Of a stretch of 64,000 nucleotides of DNA, positions 22,320 through 30,573 are shown piece by piece. The translations under genes were made by a program, and so were the position numbers. The stretch is from CAYZHM01 sp964478225 (lineage in GTDB: Bacteria; Pseudomonadota; Alphaproteobacteria; Micavibrionales; Micavibrionaceae). The notes under the pieces were generated by a model that saw only the letters and a program-made list of their open reading frames with translations, had not been told where the DNA came from and did not search any database. The stretch lies in the NCBI GenBank assembly GCA_964478225.1, contig CAYZHM010000001.1, forward strand, positions 310,001 to 374,000. The letters are read 5' to 3'. The stretch's first letter is position 1. Each line of letters starts with the position of its first letter.

Positions 22320-25184
22320 ATGCTTACAGAAATTTCAATCAGAGGCGCGCGGGAACATAACCTTAAAAATGTCGATGTGGACATTCCGCGCGACACGTTA
22401 ACGGTTTTGACTGGCCTGTCGGGGTCGGGGAAGTCCTCGCTGGCGTTTGACACCATTTATGCGGAAGGCCAGCGGCGCTATGTTGAATCGCTGTCGGCTT
22501 ATGCGCGCCAGTTTCTTGAGATGATGCAAAAGCCGGATGTCGACTCCATCGAGGGTCTATCTCCTGCCATTTCCATCGAACAAAAAACCACGTCCAAAAA
22601 CCCCCGTTCGACTGTGGGGACAGTGACTGAAATCTACGATTACATGCGGTTGCTGTGGGCGCGGGTTGGCGTCCCCTACTCGCCTGTGACTGGCAAACCG
22701 ATCGAAAGCCAAACTGTCTCGGAGATTGTCGACCGTATCATGGCGATGGGTGATGGGACGAAACTTTATTTGCTTGCGCCGATCGCGCGTGGACGTAAAG
22801 GCGAATACAAAAAAGAGTTTAAAGAACTTCATGCCAAGGGATTTCAGCGTGTGAAGGTTGATGGAGCCATTTATGAGCTTCCTGATGTTCCAACGCTTGA
22901 TAAAAAGTTCAAACATGACATTGAAGTTGTTGTCGACCGGATTGTCATTCGTGGCGATATGGGCAACCGATTGGCAGACTCTGTGGAAACTGCGCTACGT
23001 CTTGCGGATGGTCTGTTGATTGCCGAGAATGCAGCCACTAACGAACAGACAATGTTCAGTGAGAAGTTCGCTTGTCCGGTTTCGGGATTCACGATTGCTG
23101 AAATCGAACCTCGGCTGTTCTCCTTTAACTCGCCGCACGGCGCCTGTCCGGATTGCGATGGGCTTGGGCAGCGTCTTTATATTGACCCAGACCTTGTTGT
23201 GCCAGACCCTTCGAAGAGCATCGAAAAAGGTGCAATTGCGCCTTGGGCTGGAGGATTTGCGCCTTTTTATCTGCAGGCGATGCAAGCGGTTGCGGAGTTT
23301 TATGGTTTTAAAACGGACGTGCCGTGGAGCAAATTGAAGAAAGAGCATCAGGATAAAATCCTGTATGGTTCCGGCAATACAATTATCAAGACCGCCTATC
23401 AAAGCAAAAGCAGCGAAAGTGTCTGGAAAAGCAATAAGCCGTTTGAAGGCGTCATTCCGAATCTTGAACGCAGGCTGCGCGAGACAGGCAGCAATTCCCA
23501 GCAAGAAAAGTTGGCCGAATACCAAACCGGCGCCCCTTGCGAAAGTTGTCATGGTTTGCGCTTAAAGCCTGAAGCACTCGCGGTTAAAATTGACGGTAAA
23601 CATATTGCCGATATTTCAAGCCTGTCGATTGAAGAGGCTTATGACTGGTTTGATAAGGTTCCGAAGAAACTTAAGAAGCAGCAAAACCAGATCGCCGATA
23701 AAATTTTGAAAGAAATTCATGAACGGCTTAGCTTTTTGATGAATGTCGGTCTGGATTACCTCAATCTCTCGCGTTCTTCAGGAACGTTGTCCGGCGGCGA
23801 AAGCCAGCGTATTCGTCTTGCGTCGCAGATCGGGTCTGGATTGACCGGGGTCTTGTATGTTCTGGACGAGCCATCGATTGGATTGCACCAGCGTGACAAT
23901 AACCGTCTTTTGGAAACCCTTAAAAGATTGCGCGATTTGGGAAATACAGTTCTGGTGGTGGAACATGATGAAGATGCGATCCGCAGTGCTGATTATCTGA
24001 TCGATATGGGGCCAGGTGCAGGTGTCCATGGCGGTACGATCGTTGCGGCAGGAAAACCGTCGGAGGTTTTTAAATGCAAGGACAGCGTGACCGCTCAATA
24101 TATGACCGGCGCAAAAGAGATTGCCGTGCCTGCCAAACGGCGCAGTGGTAAAAAAGGACAAAATCTTGAAGTTATTGGCGCGAGTGGTAATAACCTCAAA
24201 AATGTCAGCGCAAAAATTCCCCTCGGGACTTTTACGTGCGTGACCGGAGTATCGGGATCCGGGAAGTCGACCTTCACGATCGACACGCTCTATCGTGCAG
24301 CGTCAAAACAGCTCATGAAAACCAAAGAACAACCCCTGCCCTATAAAGACCTCAAGGGGCTTGAGTTTGTCGATAAGGTTATCGATATTGATCAATCACC
24401 AATCGGGCGTACGCCGCGATCCAACCCTGCCACTTACACCGGAGCATTCACCCCTATCCGTGAATGGTTCGCCGGATTGCCGGAAGCCAAAGCGCGCGGC
24501 TACAATCCGGGCCGCTTTTCCTTTAACGTCAAAGGCGGGCGCTGCGAAGCCTGTCAGGGTGACGGCGTTATCAAGATTGAGATGCATTTTTTACCTGATG
24601 TGTATGTGACCTGCGAAACTTGTCATGGCAAGCGCTATAACCGTGAGACGCTGGAGATCAAATTCAAGGGGCAATCGATCGCCGATGTGCTGGAGATGAC
24701 GGTCGAGGAAGCGCTGGAGTTTTTCAAGGCCGTGCCTTCGATCCGCGATAAAATGCAAACTCTTATGGATGTTGGTTTGGGCTATATCCATGTTGGGCAG
24801 CAGGCCACCACCCTCTCGGGCGGTGAAGCCCAGCGGGTAAAACTTTCGAAGGAGCTGTCCAAACGCTCAACTGGCAAGACGCTTTATATCCTGGATGAGC
24901 CAACGACGGGACTGCATTTCGAGGATGTCCGGAAATTGCTGGAGGTGCTGCATAAATTGGTCGATCAGGGCAATAGCATTGTCGTGATCGAGCATAACCT
25001 TGATGTCATCAAAACCGCGGATTATTTGATCGATATTGGCCCGGAAGGTGGCGATAAAGGCGGGAAAATCATTGCCACAGGCACGCCGGAGGAGATTTCC
25101 GCCGTGGAAGAGAGTTACACGGGGCATTACCTTAAACCCTTGCTGGATAAGAAGAAATCAGGGAAATCCAAGGCCGCCGCCTAA
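22320..25184 (+). CDS. uvrA: Excinuclease ABC subunit A
   Basis: Damage-recognition ATPase of nucleotide excision repair. 954 aa. Two ABC modules are present, with Walker A motifs GLSGSGKSSLAFDT and GVSGSGKSTFTIDT, signatures LSGGESQRIRLA and LSGGEAQRVKLS, and Walker B LYVLDEPSIGLHQRD and LYILDEPTTGLHFED. Zinc fingers are CPDC.../CESCH and CEACQGDG.../CETCHGKRYN. The UvrB-binding region lies near residues 130-250. The start at 22320 lacks a clear Shine-Dalgarno. Followed after a short gap by a new promoter. Confidence 0.97.
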   Translation: MLTEISIRGAREHNLKNVDVDIPRDTLTVLTGLSGSGKSSLAFDTIYAEGQRRYVESLSAYARQFLEMMQKPDVDSIEGLSPAISIEQKTTSKNPRSTVGTVTEIYDYMRLLWARVGVPYSPVTGKPIESQTVSEIVDRIMAMGDGTKLYLLAPIARGRKGEYKKEFKELHAKGFQRVKVDGAIYELPDVPTLDKKFKHDIEVVVDRIVIRGDMGNRLADSVETALRLADGLLIAENAATNEQTMFSEKFACPVSGFTIAEIEPRLFSFNSPHGACPDCDGLGQRLYIDPDLVVPDPSKSIEKGAIAPWAGGFAPFYLQAMQAVAEFYGFKTDVPWSKLKKEHQDKILYGSGNTIIKTAYQSKSSESVWKSNKPFEGVIPNLERRLRETGSNSQQEKLAEYQTGAPCESCHGLRLKPEALAVKIDGKHIADISSLSIEEAYDWFDKVPKKLKKQQNQIADKILKEIHERLSFLMNVGLDYLNLSRSSGTLSGGESQRIRLASQIGSGLTGVLYVLDEPSIGLHQRDNNRLLETLKRLRDLGNTVLVVEHDEDAIRSADYLIDMGPGAGVHGGTIVAAGKPSEVFKCKDSVTAQYMTGAKEIAVPAKRRSGKKGQNLEVIGASGNNLKNVSAKIPLGTFTCVTGVSGSGKSTFTIDTLYRAASKQLMKTKEQPLPYKDLKGLEFVDKVIDIDQSPIGRTPRSNPATYTGAFTPIREWFAGLPEAKARGYNPGRFSFNVKGGRCEACQGDGVIKIEMHFLPDVYVTCETCHGKRYNRETLEIKFKGQSIADVLEMTVEEALEFFKAVPSIRDKMQTLMDVGLGYIHVGQQATTLSGGEAQRVKLSKELSKRSTGKTLYILDEPTTGLHFEDVRKLLEVLHKLVDQGNSIVVIEHNLDVIKTADYLIDIGPEGGDKGGKIIATGTPEEISAVEESYTGHYLKPLLDKKKSGKSKAAA

Positions 25185-25189
25185 TTTTA

Positions 25190-25218
25190 TTGACATAACT
25201 TTGTATTTTTGATACTTT
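25190..25218 (+). promoter_or_regulatory. Putative sigma-70 promoter (TTGACA, N17, TACTTT)
   Basis: TTGACA at 25190-25195 starts seven bases after the uvrA stop; -10 at 25213-25218; leader of about 30 nt to the ATG at 25256. Confidence 0.5.
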
Positions 25219-25255
25219 TTCTCCATTCAAACAATTGAATGTAGAGAGAATTCAT

Positions 25256-26323
25256 ATGGTTAAGAATGTTGGCCGCTTTGACTTTGATAAGGATTATTAT
25301 GCCGATTTAGCATTGGCTGATACTGCAACCGCGCAAGACATTGACGCTGCACGCAAAAAAATCATCCCTCTTCTTTCTCCGTCCACGATGAATGACCCGA
25401 TGACACAGGCCTTTCAGGACGCTTCGGATTTGCTTACTGACCCTGATTTAAAGCAACAATATGATCTGTATCGCATGCGGGCAAAAGCGTCGGCCAACAA
25501 TGTTGCAGCACCAGCTGACCCGACAAAAAAAGAAACAGAACAGCAAAAAGCAGCAGGCCGCATTCAAACAATCATCACGGCAGAAGAAGCCAAGGATTTT
25601 AACAATGCCACCGGCCCCAATCAGGAAAAAGGTGTGCGCAAGCTGGGCACGACCGTTTCTTCGAAGATTCCTTTTTGGAAATCAACGCGAGCATTTCTTA
25701 TTGGATCGAACGCGTTCACTTTTTTCGCTATGCTTTATCTAACAAGCGACGGCAACGAGAAAACCCAAAAATATTCTCTGACACAACAGCAATTGGAAGA
25801 AATTAAAGTCGAGTCCTTTAACGCAGGGAAAGCGGAAGGTTTTAATGAGGGGAAGACCGCAGGCTTAGCAGAAAATCCGCCGTCAGCTGGTGCGCCGCCT
25901 TATGACGGATTTAGAGACGCTATCCTCCGGAATGGAGCAAAACTCAGTGTACCTGCTGAGTTTTTGCTAAAAATGGATTCAAACAAACAAAAAAATCATC
26001 TGGCGAATGTTGGAAAAATTGCACAAGTCGATCCGTTAAGCGAGTTTGTCGCCTGGGGTACGGACAATGCCAACATGAATGGCCGTGTTATTGTTGTGAC
26101 CGATGAAAGCCTTATACAATCTGAGCAGGCGCTTGAGGTTATTGTGTCAAAGGCTTTGCCAAAAATTAAAACCTATCCGGAATCGGTGTATCATAGCGAT
26201 ATTGTACCGGTTACCTATCAGTTTAACCTGGTGGCTGACCCAGCGGATCCGGCTAAAAAGAAGGTGGAGCTGAAGCAGATCACCAACGACAAAGATCAGG
26301 TTCTGGAGACTTTTGACTTGTAG
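25256..26323 (+). CDS. Membrane protein with N-terminal J-like domain
   Basis: 355 aa from ATG 25256 (AGAGAGA upstream); a TTG at 25235 is a worse start. Residues ~7-72 look like a J-domain: FDFDKDYYADLALADTA, then a helix DIDAARKKIIPLL, then AFQDASDLLTDPDLKQQYDL, which resembles the helix III/IV end of DnaJ. The HPD tripeptide is missing (LSPSTMND occupies that place), so Hsp70 stimulation is doubtful. A single transmembrane helix follows at about 142-160 (FLIGSNAFTFFAMLYL), then a Gly/Ala linker and a C-terminal alpha/beta domain probably outside the membrane. Unknown function; own promoter. A small glycine-rich membrane protein follows. Confidence 0.6.
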   Translation: MVKNVGRFDFDKDYYADLALADTATAQDIDAARKKIIPLLSPSTMNDPMTQAFQDASDLLTDPDLKQQYDLYRMRAKASANNVAAPADPTKKETEQQKAAGRIQTIITAEEAKDFNNATGPNQEKGVRKLGTTVSSKIPFWKSTRAFLIGSNAFTFFAMLYLTSDGNEKTQKYSLTQQQLEEIKVESFNAGKAEGFNEGKTAGLAENPPSAGAPPYDGFRDAILRNGAKLSVPAEFLLKMDSNKQKNHLANVGKIAQVDPLSEFVAWGTDNANMNGRVIVVTDESLIQSEQALEVIVSKALPKIKTYPESVYHSDIVPVTYQFNLVADPADPAKKKVELKQITNDKDQVLETFDL

Positions 26324-26333
26324 GAGCAAGAAT

Positions 26334-26363
26334 TTGCTTTAAATTTTCACTATATGCTATAAA
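26334..26363 (+). promoter_or_regulatory. Putative promoter (TTGCTT, N18, TATAAA)
   Basis: TTGCTT at 26334-26339 and TATAAA at 26358-26363, upstream of the gene at 26426 with a ~55-nt leader. Confidence 0.35.
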
Positions 26364-26425
26364 CGTAGAGTGTGTTTTCGGAAAATGAATTTTATACGAA
26401 TGTAACTTGGTAATGGAGAGAAAAA

Positions 26426-26794
26426 ATGGCTACAGAAACTATTGAAAAAGGCGCGGCCGCTGTTACGGGAGGGCTTAGCAAGGCCTGGAAATATGCCACC
26501 GGCGCAATCAAATGGCTTGCTATTCCTACTGTTTTTATTGTTGGTACGGGCATGTTTGTTAGCACTGCTGGGGCGGCCACACCTGTGGCCATAGCCGCTG
26601 GAGAAGGGCTGGGTTTTTATGCGGGCCTAGCATCAACCGGAGCCACTAAAATTGCAGGTATTGCGAAGGCGACGACTCTGACAACCACAATGGCAACACC
26701 GGCGGCTGGTACAGCTGCAGCCTTACCCGCCGCGTCAGGTGCAGCTACGGTTGCCTCTTCTGCGCCTGTGGCCAATCTTGTTCCTGGCATGTAG
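26426..26794 (+). CDS. Small Ala/Gly-rich membrane protein, unknown
   Basis: 122 aa; GGAGAG precedes the ATG with a 6-nt gap. One or two hydrophobic segments: about residues 29-52 (WLAIPTVFIVGTGMFVSTAGA) and a weaker Ala/Gly-rich stretch with glycine-zipper spacing (AGEGLGFYAGLASTGA). The C-terminal 45 residues are a low-complexity Ala/Thr/Pro run. No Cys. Not recognised. It has its own promoter and a strong terminator, so it is expressed as a single-gene unit. Confidence 0.55.
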   Translation: MATETIEKGAAAVTGGLSKAWKYATGAIKWLAIPTVFIVGTGMFVSTAGAATPVAIAAGEGLGFYAGLASTGATKIAGIAKATTLTTTMATPAAGTAAALPAASGAATVASSAPVANLVPGM

Positions 26795-26817
26795 TAAGCC
26801 TCATAAGGCCTTTAAAC

Positions 26818-26841
26818 AAGCCCTCTTCGGAGGGCTTTTTT
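26818..26841 (+). terminator. Strong Rho-independent terminator
   Basis: AAGCCCTC-TTCG-GAGGGCTT followed by TTTT: an 8-bp stem capped by a stable TTCG tetraloop. Confidence 0.9.
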
Positions 26842-26881
26842 GTTGCCTGGCTTGCCAAGCCGAAGCACGGAGTGCGAAGGA

Positions 26882-26968
26882 TGGTGCGGGTGGGGAGACT
26901 TGAACTCCCACGTCCTTGCGGACACCAGATTTTGAGTCTGGCGCGTCTACCGATTCCACCACACCCGC
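26882..26968 (-). tRNA. tRNA-Leu (anticodon CAA)
   Basis: 87 nt class II tRNA with long variable arm (TGTCCGCAAGGACGT) and encoded CCA. Acceptor stem GCGGGTG/CACCCGC, anticodon loop CTCAAAA, T loop TTCAAGT. Confidence 0.95.
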
Positions 26969-27026
26969 ATTCCAGTTGTAGGTTGACAGTAGAGCTTTGT
27001 CAGTGAAGGATATAGCTACCCATTCT

Positions 27027-27686
27027 ATGAAAACCTGTCAACCAATAACAAAGCCCATGACCGAGAATATCCGTTCCATTTCCCAGCTTTTGCTCGACTT
27101 GAAGGCCAACATCAGCGGTGAGCGCGTTAGCGTTGGAACGATTATTGAAGAGCTGCACGAGCGCGGATTTGGCGTTCTGATGTTCTTTTTTGCGGTGCCG
27201 ATTGCCCTTCCCTTTCCTGTGCCGCCTGGGATTAACATCGCTTTTGCTCTGCCTTTACTGGTTTTGACGGCGCAGCTTATGGCCGGCCGGCACAGTGTGT
27301 GGATGCCGGAAAAGATCCGCATCCGGTCATTTTCGCGCAAAAGTTTGGATAAAACGATTGATCTTTGTATCCCTTGGATGGTTCGGATCGAATATTTCAT
27401 TAAACCGCGTCTCGGTTTTATGACCCAAGGGGCTTCGGCCAATATTGTCGGGCTTTTGGGCCTGATCATGGCGGCGTCGATTTATGTGCCGATTCCGCTG
27501 ACCAATACTGTGCCGGGGATGGGCATATGTGCGATGTCGATCGGGCTTGTCATGCGGGATGGGCTGGCGGTTGCCGTAGGGGCAATTGTCGGCACGGGTT
27601 GGGTGTTTATGATGAGTATGATTTTGCTATTCTTGGGTAATCAAGGAATTGATATTATTAAAGAGACGATTTTGGGATTTTTTTAG
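27027..27686 (+). CDS. ExoD family membrane protein
   Basis: 219 aa from ATG 27027; ATG 27057 or TTG 26997 are alternatives, and none has a clear ribosome site. It matches the ExoD family (named for a Sinorhizobium exopolysaccharide locus). An N-terminal amphipathic segment (SQLLLDLKANI, TIIEELHERGFGVLMF) is followed by FAVPIALPFPVPPGINIAFA, LPLLVLTAQLMAGR, and later VPIPLTNTVPGMGICAMSIG. Four or five transmembrane helices. The molecular role is not established. dsbB starts at the next base after its stop. Confidence 0.8.
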   Translation: MKTCQPITKPMTENIRSISQLLLDLKANISGERVSVGTIIEELHERGFGVLMFFFAVPIALPFPVPPGINIAFALPLLVLTAQLMAGRHSVWMPEKIRIRSFSRKSLDKTIDLCIPWMVRIEYFIKPRLGFMTQGASANIVGLLGLIMAASIYVPIPLTNTVPGMGICAMSIGLVMRDGLAVAVGAIVGTGWVFMMSMILLFLGNQGIDIIKETILGFF

Positions 27687-28220
27687 ATGATCGCTTGCGC
27701 TAAAAAGATGTTGGCCTGCCCGTGTGTGATTTTGTGCGGCATTTTATTCCTCTCCGTATTTGCCTTGGCGGCGGCCTTAACGGCACAATTCGCCTATAAC
27801 CTGGAGCCTTGCATTTTATGCCTCTACCAGCGGGTTCCTTTCCTTGTTGCAGTCGTTTTGGCGCTTTTTGGGCTGGCTTTTAAGCCTGCGCGCCGCATTG
27901 TTATCGGGTTATGTGTTTTGGTTTTTGCAACGAATACCGGGATCGCCTTTTATCATTTCGGGGTTGAGCAGCGCTGGTGGGTATCGGTCTTTGAGGGGTG
28001 TGCCGTGCCGTCTGAATTCTTCAACCCGGCTATGAACGATACGCGAAATCTCCTTGAAGAATTGATGAAAAAGCCGTCTGTCCCCTGCTCACAAGTGGCG
28101 TGGGTTGACCCTATTTTCGGGATGTCGATGGCGTTTTATAACATCCTGCTTTGTGCGGGAATGTTTGTGAGTTGCTCGATTAGCTTCGTTGCAACTAAGC
28201 GGCCGCTTCCATCAGCTTAA
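27687..28220 (+). CDS. dsbB: Disulfide bond formation protein B family
   Basis: 177 aa, four transmembrane helices; reoxidises DsbA using quinone. The first periplasmic Cys pair is in EPCILCLYQRVP, the family signature, with the Arg next to it. The second pair, in the larger loop, is GCAVPS and VPCSQVAW. Extra Cys residues occur in the first helix (CAKKMLACPCVILCG). It starts immediately after the ExoD-like stop, so the two are probably coupled. Its last 26 bases overlap, tail to tail, the end of a small minus-strand gene. Confidence 0.88.
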   Translation: MIACAKKMLACPCVILCGILFLSVFALAAALTAQFAYNLEPCILCLYQRVPFLVAVVLALFGLAFKPARRIVIGLCVLVFATNTGIAFYHFGVEQRWWVSVFEGCAVPSEFFNPAMNDTRNLLEELMKKPSVPCSQVAWVDPIFGMSMAFYNILLCAGMFVSCSISFVATKRPLPSA

Positions 28221-28323
28221 CAACTGTTACAACTGCGGTGGCGAGTGTGCCGTGGAAGATGAAGAAGCCTACGGATTCTTTCAGTGTGCGTTTTTTTGCG
28301 AAATCAAACAGATCATTAAACAT
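28195..28323 (-). CDS. Small membrane protein (42 aa), relative of the next gene
   Basis: ATG 28323 with AAAGG about 8 nt upstream; ends at TAG 28197-28195, inside dsbB. The product begins MFNDLFDFAKKRTLKESVGF and continues FFIFHGTLATAVVTVV, a single transmembrane helix. Its N-terminus parallels that of the protein at 28496-28849 (MFNHITNLAQSRSITGAVGF, then FLFYTVLLVG), so the two look like paralogues, this one truncated after the first helix. Unknown function. Confidence 0.55.
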   Translation of the reverse strand: MFNDLFDFAKKRTLKESVGFFIFHGTLATAVVTVVKLMEAAA

Positions 28324-28437
28324 AGCGGTGGCCTTTCCCTGCTCAAAACAGTTTTGTAAAACTGTGGATAAAAATGTGGATGTGAGAAATTCATAGCCGC
28401 TCTATGCGGCGAGAGTCAAGGAGTTTCATGACTATTT

Positions 28438-28475
28438 GAAAAATAAAAATCGGGCCTCACGAAGAGGCCCGATTT
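28438..28475 (-). terminator. Rho-independent terminator of the small membrane protein gene
   Basis: 12-bp perfect stem AAATCGGGCCTC/GAGGCCCGATTT with a 5-nt loop. In the minus direction it is followed by TTTTTATTTTTC. It lies just downstream of the gene at 28496-28849. Confidence 0.85.
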
Positions 28476-28495
28476 GTTATTCGCTTGGTCTGTAC

Positions 28496-28849
28496 TTATT
28501 TGCCGAGTGTGGTCAGATAAGATACAACAACCATGCCCAGCAGAACATCAACTGTGTAAGACAGATAGACACCTACCATCGCAATGATGACGGACATCAG
28601 ATCGCTTGTCAGTTTTTTGCTGGTCAGGATCATGCTGGAAAGTATTAAGGTCCAGCCTGTACCAATCAACGTGTGGACATTGCCTCCATCAAAGAAGCTG
28701 CCTACTGTGCCACTGATAATGCCAACTGCTGGCAAATAGTGACCCAAGAACGTTGATAAGCCAACCAACAGAACTGTGTAGAATAGGAAAAATCCTACTG
28801 CACCTGTGATTGACCGTGATTGTGCAAGATTTGTGATATGATTAAACAT
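28496..28849 (-). CDS. Small multi-pass membrane protein, unknown (117 aa)
   Basis: Start at ATG 28849, which has GGGAGGAT 5 nt upstream. Three or four hydrophobic segments are visible: VGFFLFYTVLLVGLSTFLG, VGIISGTVGSFF, LIGTGWTLILSSMI and LMSVIIAMVGVYLSYTVDVLL. No charged catalytic motifs and no Cys. The N-terminus resembles the 42-aa protein encoded just downstream. Family not recognised. It has its own strong terminator. Confidence 0.6.
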   Translation of the reverse strand: MFNHITNLAQSRSITGAVGFFLFYTVLLVGLSTFLGHYLPAVGIISGTVGSFFDGGNVHTLIGTGWTLILSSMILTSKKLTSDLMSVIIAMVGVYLSYTVDVLLGMVVVSYLTTLGK

Positions 28850-28959
28850 AACATCCTCCCTTCGTTGCACTATGCCCCTCCCTGTTCAGTTCGGGGCTGG
28901 TTACGGCTGAGCCATGAAGACCATCCTCAAAGCATTGCCGAATTCTGTTTTTAAAATCT

Positions 28960-29547
28960 CTATACATTGTCCAATTCCGTATCCCAGTATAAAAAATCCC
29001 CCCAACTCTCGTGGAGAAAATTTGGAGGGAATCTGCGGCCTTTATCCTGGAGCTCATACAGGGTGGGTTCCCTTGGCTCTCTCATCGGATACATCTTGAC
29101 CTCGTGGGGCATACGGTTGCCTTTTTGTGTATTACACTCCCGGCAGGCCGCCACTATATTCTCCCATTCCGAACGCCCCCCTCTTGAGCGTGGAATGACG
29201 TGGTCAAATGTCAATTCATGTGTTGAAAAATCATCTGCACAATACTGACACGTCCACTCATCGCGCAAAAACAAGTTAAACCTTGTAAAAGCCGGCTTGC
29301 GCGCTGCCGGTATGAATTCTTTGAGTGCCAACACGCTGGGTAATTTCATTTCCCAACTGGGCGACCGCACCACGCGGTCATATTCGGAGATCACAGTTAC
29401 ACTTTCTCTAAAAATCGCTTTCACCGCGTCTTGCCAAGACCAGATCGAAAGCGGAAAGTAACTGAGCGGTCTATAATCTGCGTTCAATATCAGTGCCGGA
29501 CATTTTTCTAATGGCGTACTGTACATATCAGCGGTTATAGCAACCAT
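28960..29547 (-). CDS. HNH endonuclease family protein
   Basis: 195 aa; AAGGAGA precedes the ATG by 6 nt. The N-terminal half (ALILNADYRPLSYFPLSIWS, then SVTVISEYDRVVRSP) and the C-terminal HNH domain match a family common in proteobacteria and cyanobacteria. The nuclease motif has zinc Cys pairs CQYC and CREC, the catalytic His in FDHVIPRSRGG, and Asn in WENIVAACRECNTQKGNR. Cellular function is unclear (DNA repair is sometimes proposed). The ~120-nt leader contains a long-range stem, unusual for such a gene. Confidence 0.88.
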   Translation of the reverse strand: MVAITADMYSTPLEKCPALILNADYRPLSYFPLSIWSWQDAVKAIFRESVTVISEYDRVVRSPSWEMKLPSVLALKEFIPAARKPAFTRFNLFLRDEWTCQYCADDFSTHELTFDHVIPRSRGGRSEWENIVAACRECNTQKGNRMPHEVKMYPMREPREPTLYELQDKGRRFPPNFLHESWGDFLYWDTELDNV

Positions 29548-29601
29548 TCATTTCTCCTTCGTTTTTGCGCCGGTGACCCGAAACGACTTTGGACTATCCT
29601 G

Positions 29602-29684
29602 GAGGTCTTGGTGGCGGGCGGAACACCCTTTTGTAGAGCCGAGGACTGAAGCAAGACCTCACGATTCTTATAATTTTATTATAA
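29602..29684 (-). promoter_or_regulatory. Structured 5' leader and palindromic promoter of the HNH gene
   Basis: This lies in the 347-base gene-free stretch 29548-29894. GAGGTCTTG (29602-29610) and its perfect complement CAAGACCTC (29652-29660) enclose 41 nt with inner GGG/CCC and GGC/GCC pairings. Just upstream on the minus strand is a TTATAAT-TTT-ATTATAA palindrome (29668-29684) that offers TATAAT -10 elements in both directions. From it, a transcript would carry the stem ~110 nt before the HNH ATG. It matches no riboswitch class I know. Confidence 0.4.
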
Positions 29685-29723
29685 CACAAGATTTGCGGGA
29701 ACCCGGGCGTTTGCCATAAAAAT

Positions 29724-29838
29724 CGTTGCTGCAACGCTGCATAATCTCGCGTTGCGACATATGTGAACAACTATGAAATTCTTTATATTTCAAATTGTTA
29801 CAAAAAAAGTCTCATTTTTAGAAAAAAGTTGCTGCAAC
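29724..29838. repeat. Paired short inverted-repeat sites GTTGCTGCAAC
   Basis: GTTGC-T-GCAAC occurs at 29725-29735 and 29828-29838, 103 bases apart, in otherwise AT-rich non-coding DNA. A related GCGTTGCGAC lies at 29750. They may be binding sites of one regulator; the region holds no ORF with a convincing ribosome site. Confidence 0.35.
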
Positions 29839-29894
29839 GCACACTGGAAAGCCGCTGTGAGCCTTATTTTGCGGTTGACAGGGTTTTAAAATGC

Positions 29895-30548
29895 TCAAGA
29901 AAGTATTTTTTTCAAAAACGCTCCGCCGCTCTCGATGCCCTTCATGTCGATAGAATGGGGTAATCCGGGCTGGGTGTAGCCAGTTGCGTTGAAGTTATGC
30001 GCCTTCAAAACGTTGTTGGCTTCATGGAATGCTTCAACAGGAACCACATCGTCGGCTTCGCCATGGATGAGGTGGATTGGAATGTTTTGAAGGTCTTCTG
30101 TTTTTGTCCCCTCTTCCCAGAACAGTGCGCCGGAATAACCGAGGACGCCAGCGATTTTGTTTTTGTAACGTGGCCCTGCATAAAGGCTCATCATCGTGCC
30201 TTGCGAAAACCCGACCAGCGCAAGTTTTGAGGCCGGCAACTTGTATTCTTCCAAAATGTTATCGAGAAACGTGTTCAAAATTGGTGTCGCGGTCTTAATA
30301 CCTCTGAGAATATCTGAAGGATCGCGTGTTTGCAGGGAAAACCATTGATAGCTGTCAGGATATCCGGGTGGAACCATATCGCAGGCGAATGGTGCATCTG
30401 GCGATATGAATATGGCATTGGGTAAAAACTGTGATAGCTCCGGCGCCAAGCCAATTAAATCGCGGCCATTGGAGCCAAGACCGTGGAGCAAAACAACGAT
30501 TTGCTTCGTTGGCTCCTTGGGTTTATGGGTGTATATGTTTTCAATCAT
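29895..30548 (-). CDS. Alpha/beta-hydrolase, carboxylesterase/phospholipase family
   Basis: 217 aa from ATG 30548 (MIENIYTHKP); the frame continues upstream but without coding character. It matches the YpfH/acyl-protein-thioesterase-like esterases: VVLLHGLGSNGRDLIGLAP (oxyanion HG), the nucleophile elbow GFSQGT, Asp in HGEADDVVP and His in GLPHSID complete the triad. Cytoplasmic; the substrate is probably a short-chain ester or lysophospholipid (inference). Divergent from lpxR with 25 bases between starts. Confidence 0.85.
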   Translation of the reverse strand: MIENIYTHKPKEPTKQIVVLLHGLGSNGRDLIGLAPELSQFLPNAIFISPDAPFACDMVPPGYPDSYQWFSLQTRDPSDILRGIKTATPILNTFLDNILEEYKLPASKLALVGFSQGTMMSLYAGPRYKNKIAGVLGYSGALFWEEGTKTEDLQNIPIHLIHGEADDVVPVEAFHEANNVLKAHNFNATGYTQPGLPHSIDMKGIESGGAFLKKILS

Positions 30549-30573
30549 GATGTATGAATTAGCATGGATGGGT

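Noticed and set aside
22557..23552. Long minus-strand ORFs opposite uvrA
   Set aside because: Shadows of the conserved uvrA frame, with no start signals or family features.
26983..27026. TTGACA upstream of the ExoD-like gene as its promoter
   Set aside because: No acceptable -10 at 16-18 bp; kept only as a possibility and not listed.
29548..29690. The structured region as SRP RNA, 6S RNA or tmRNA
   Set aside because: The conserved SRP GGAAG/AGCAG loops, the 6S central bubble and tmRNA-like ends are not visible.
29874..29905. TTGACA on the plus strand followed by an A/T-rich run
   Set aside because: It points into the 3' end of a convergent gene with no ORF behind it and no convincing -10.
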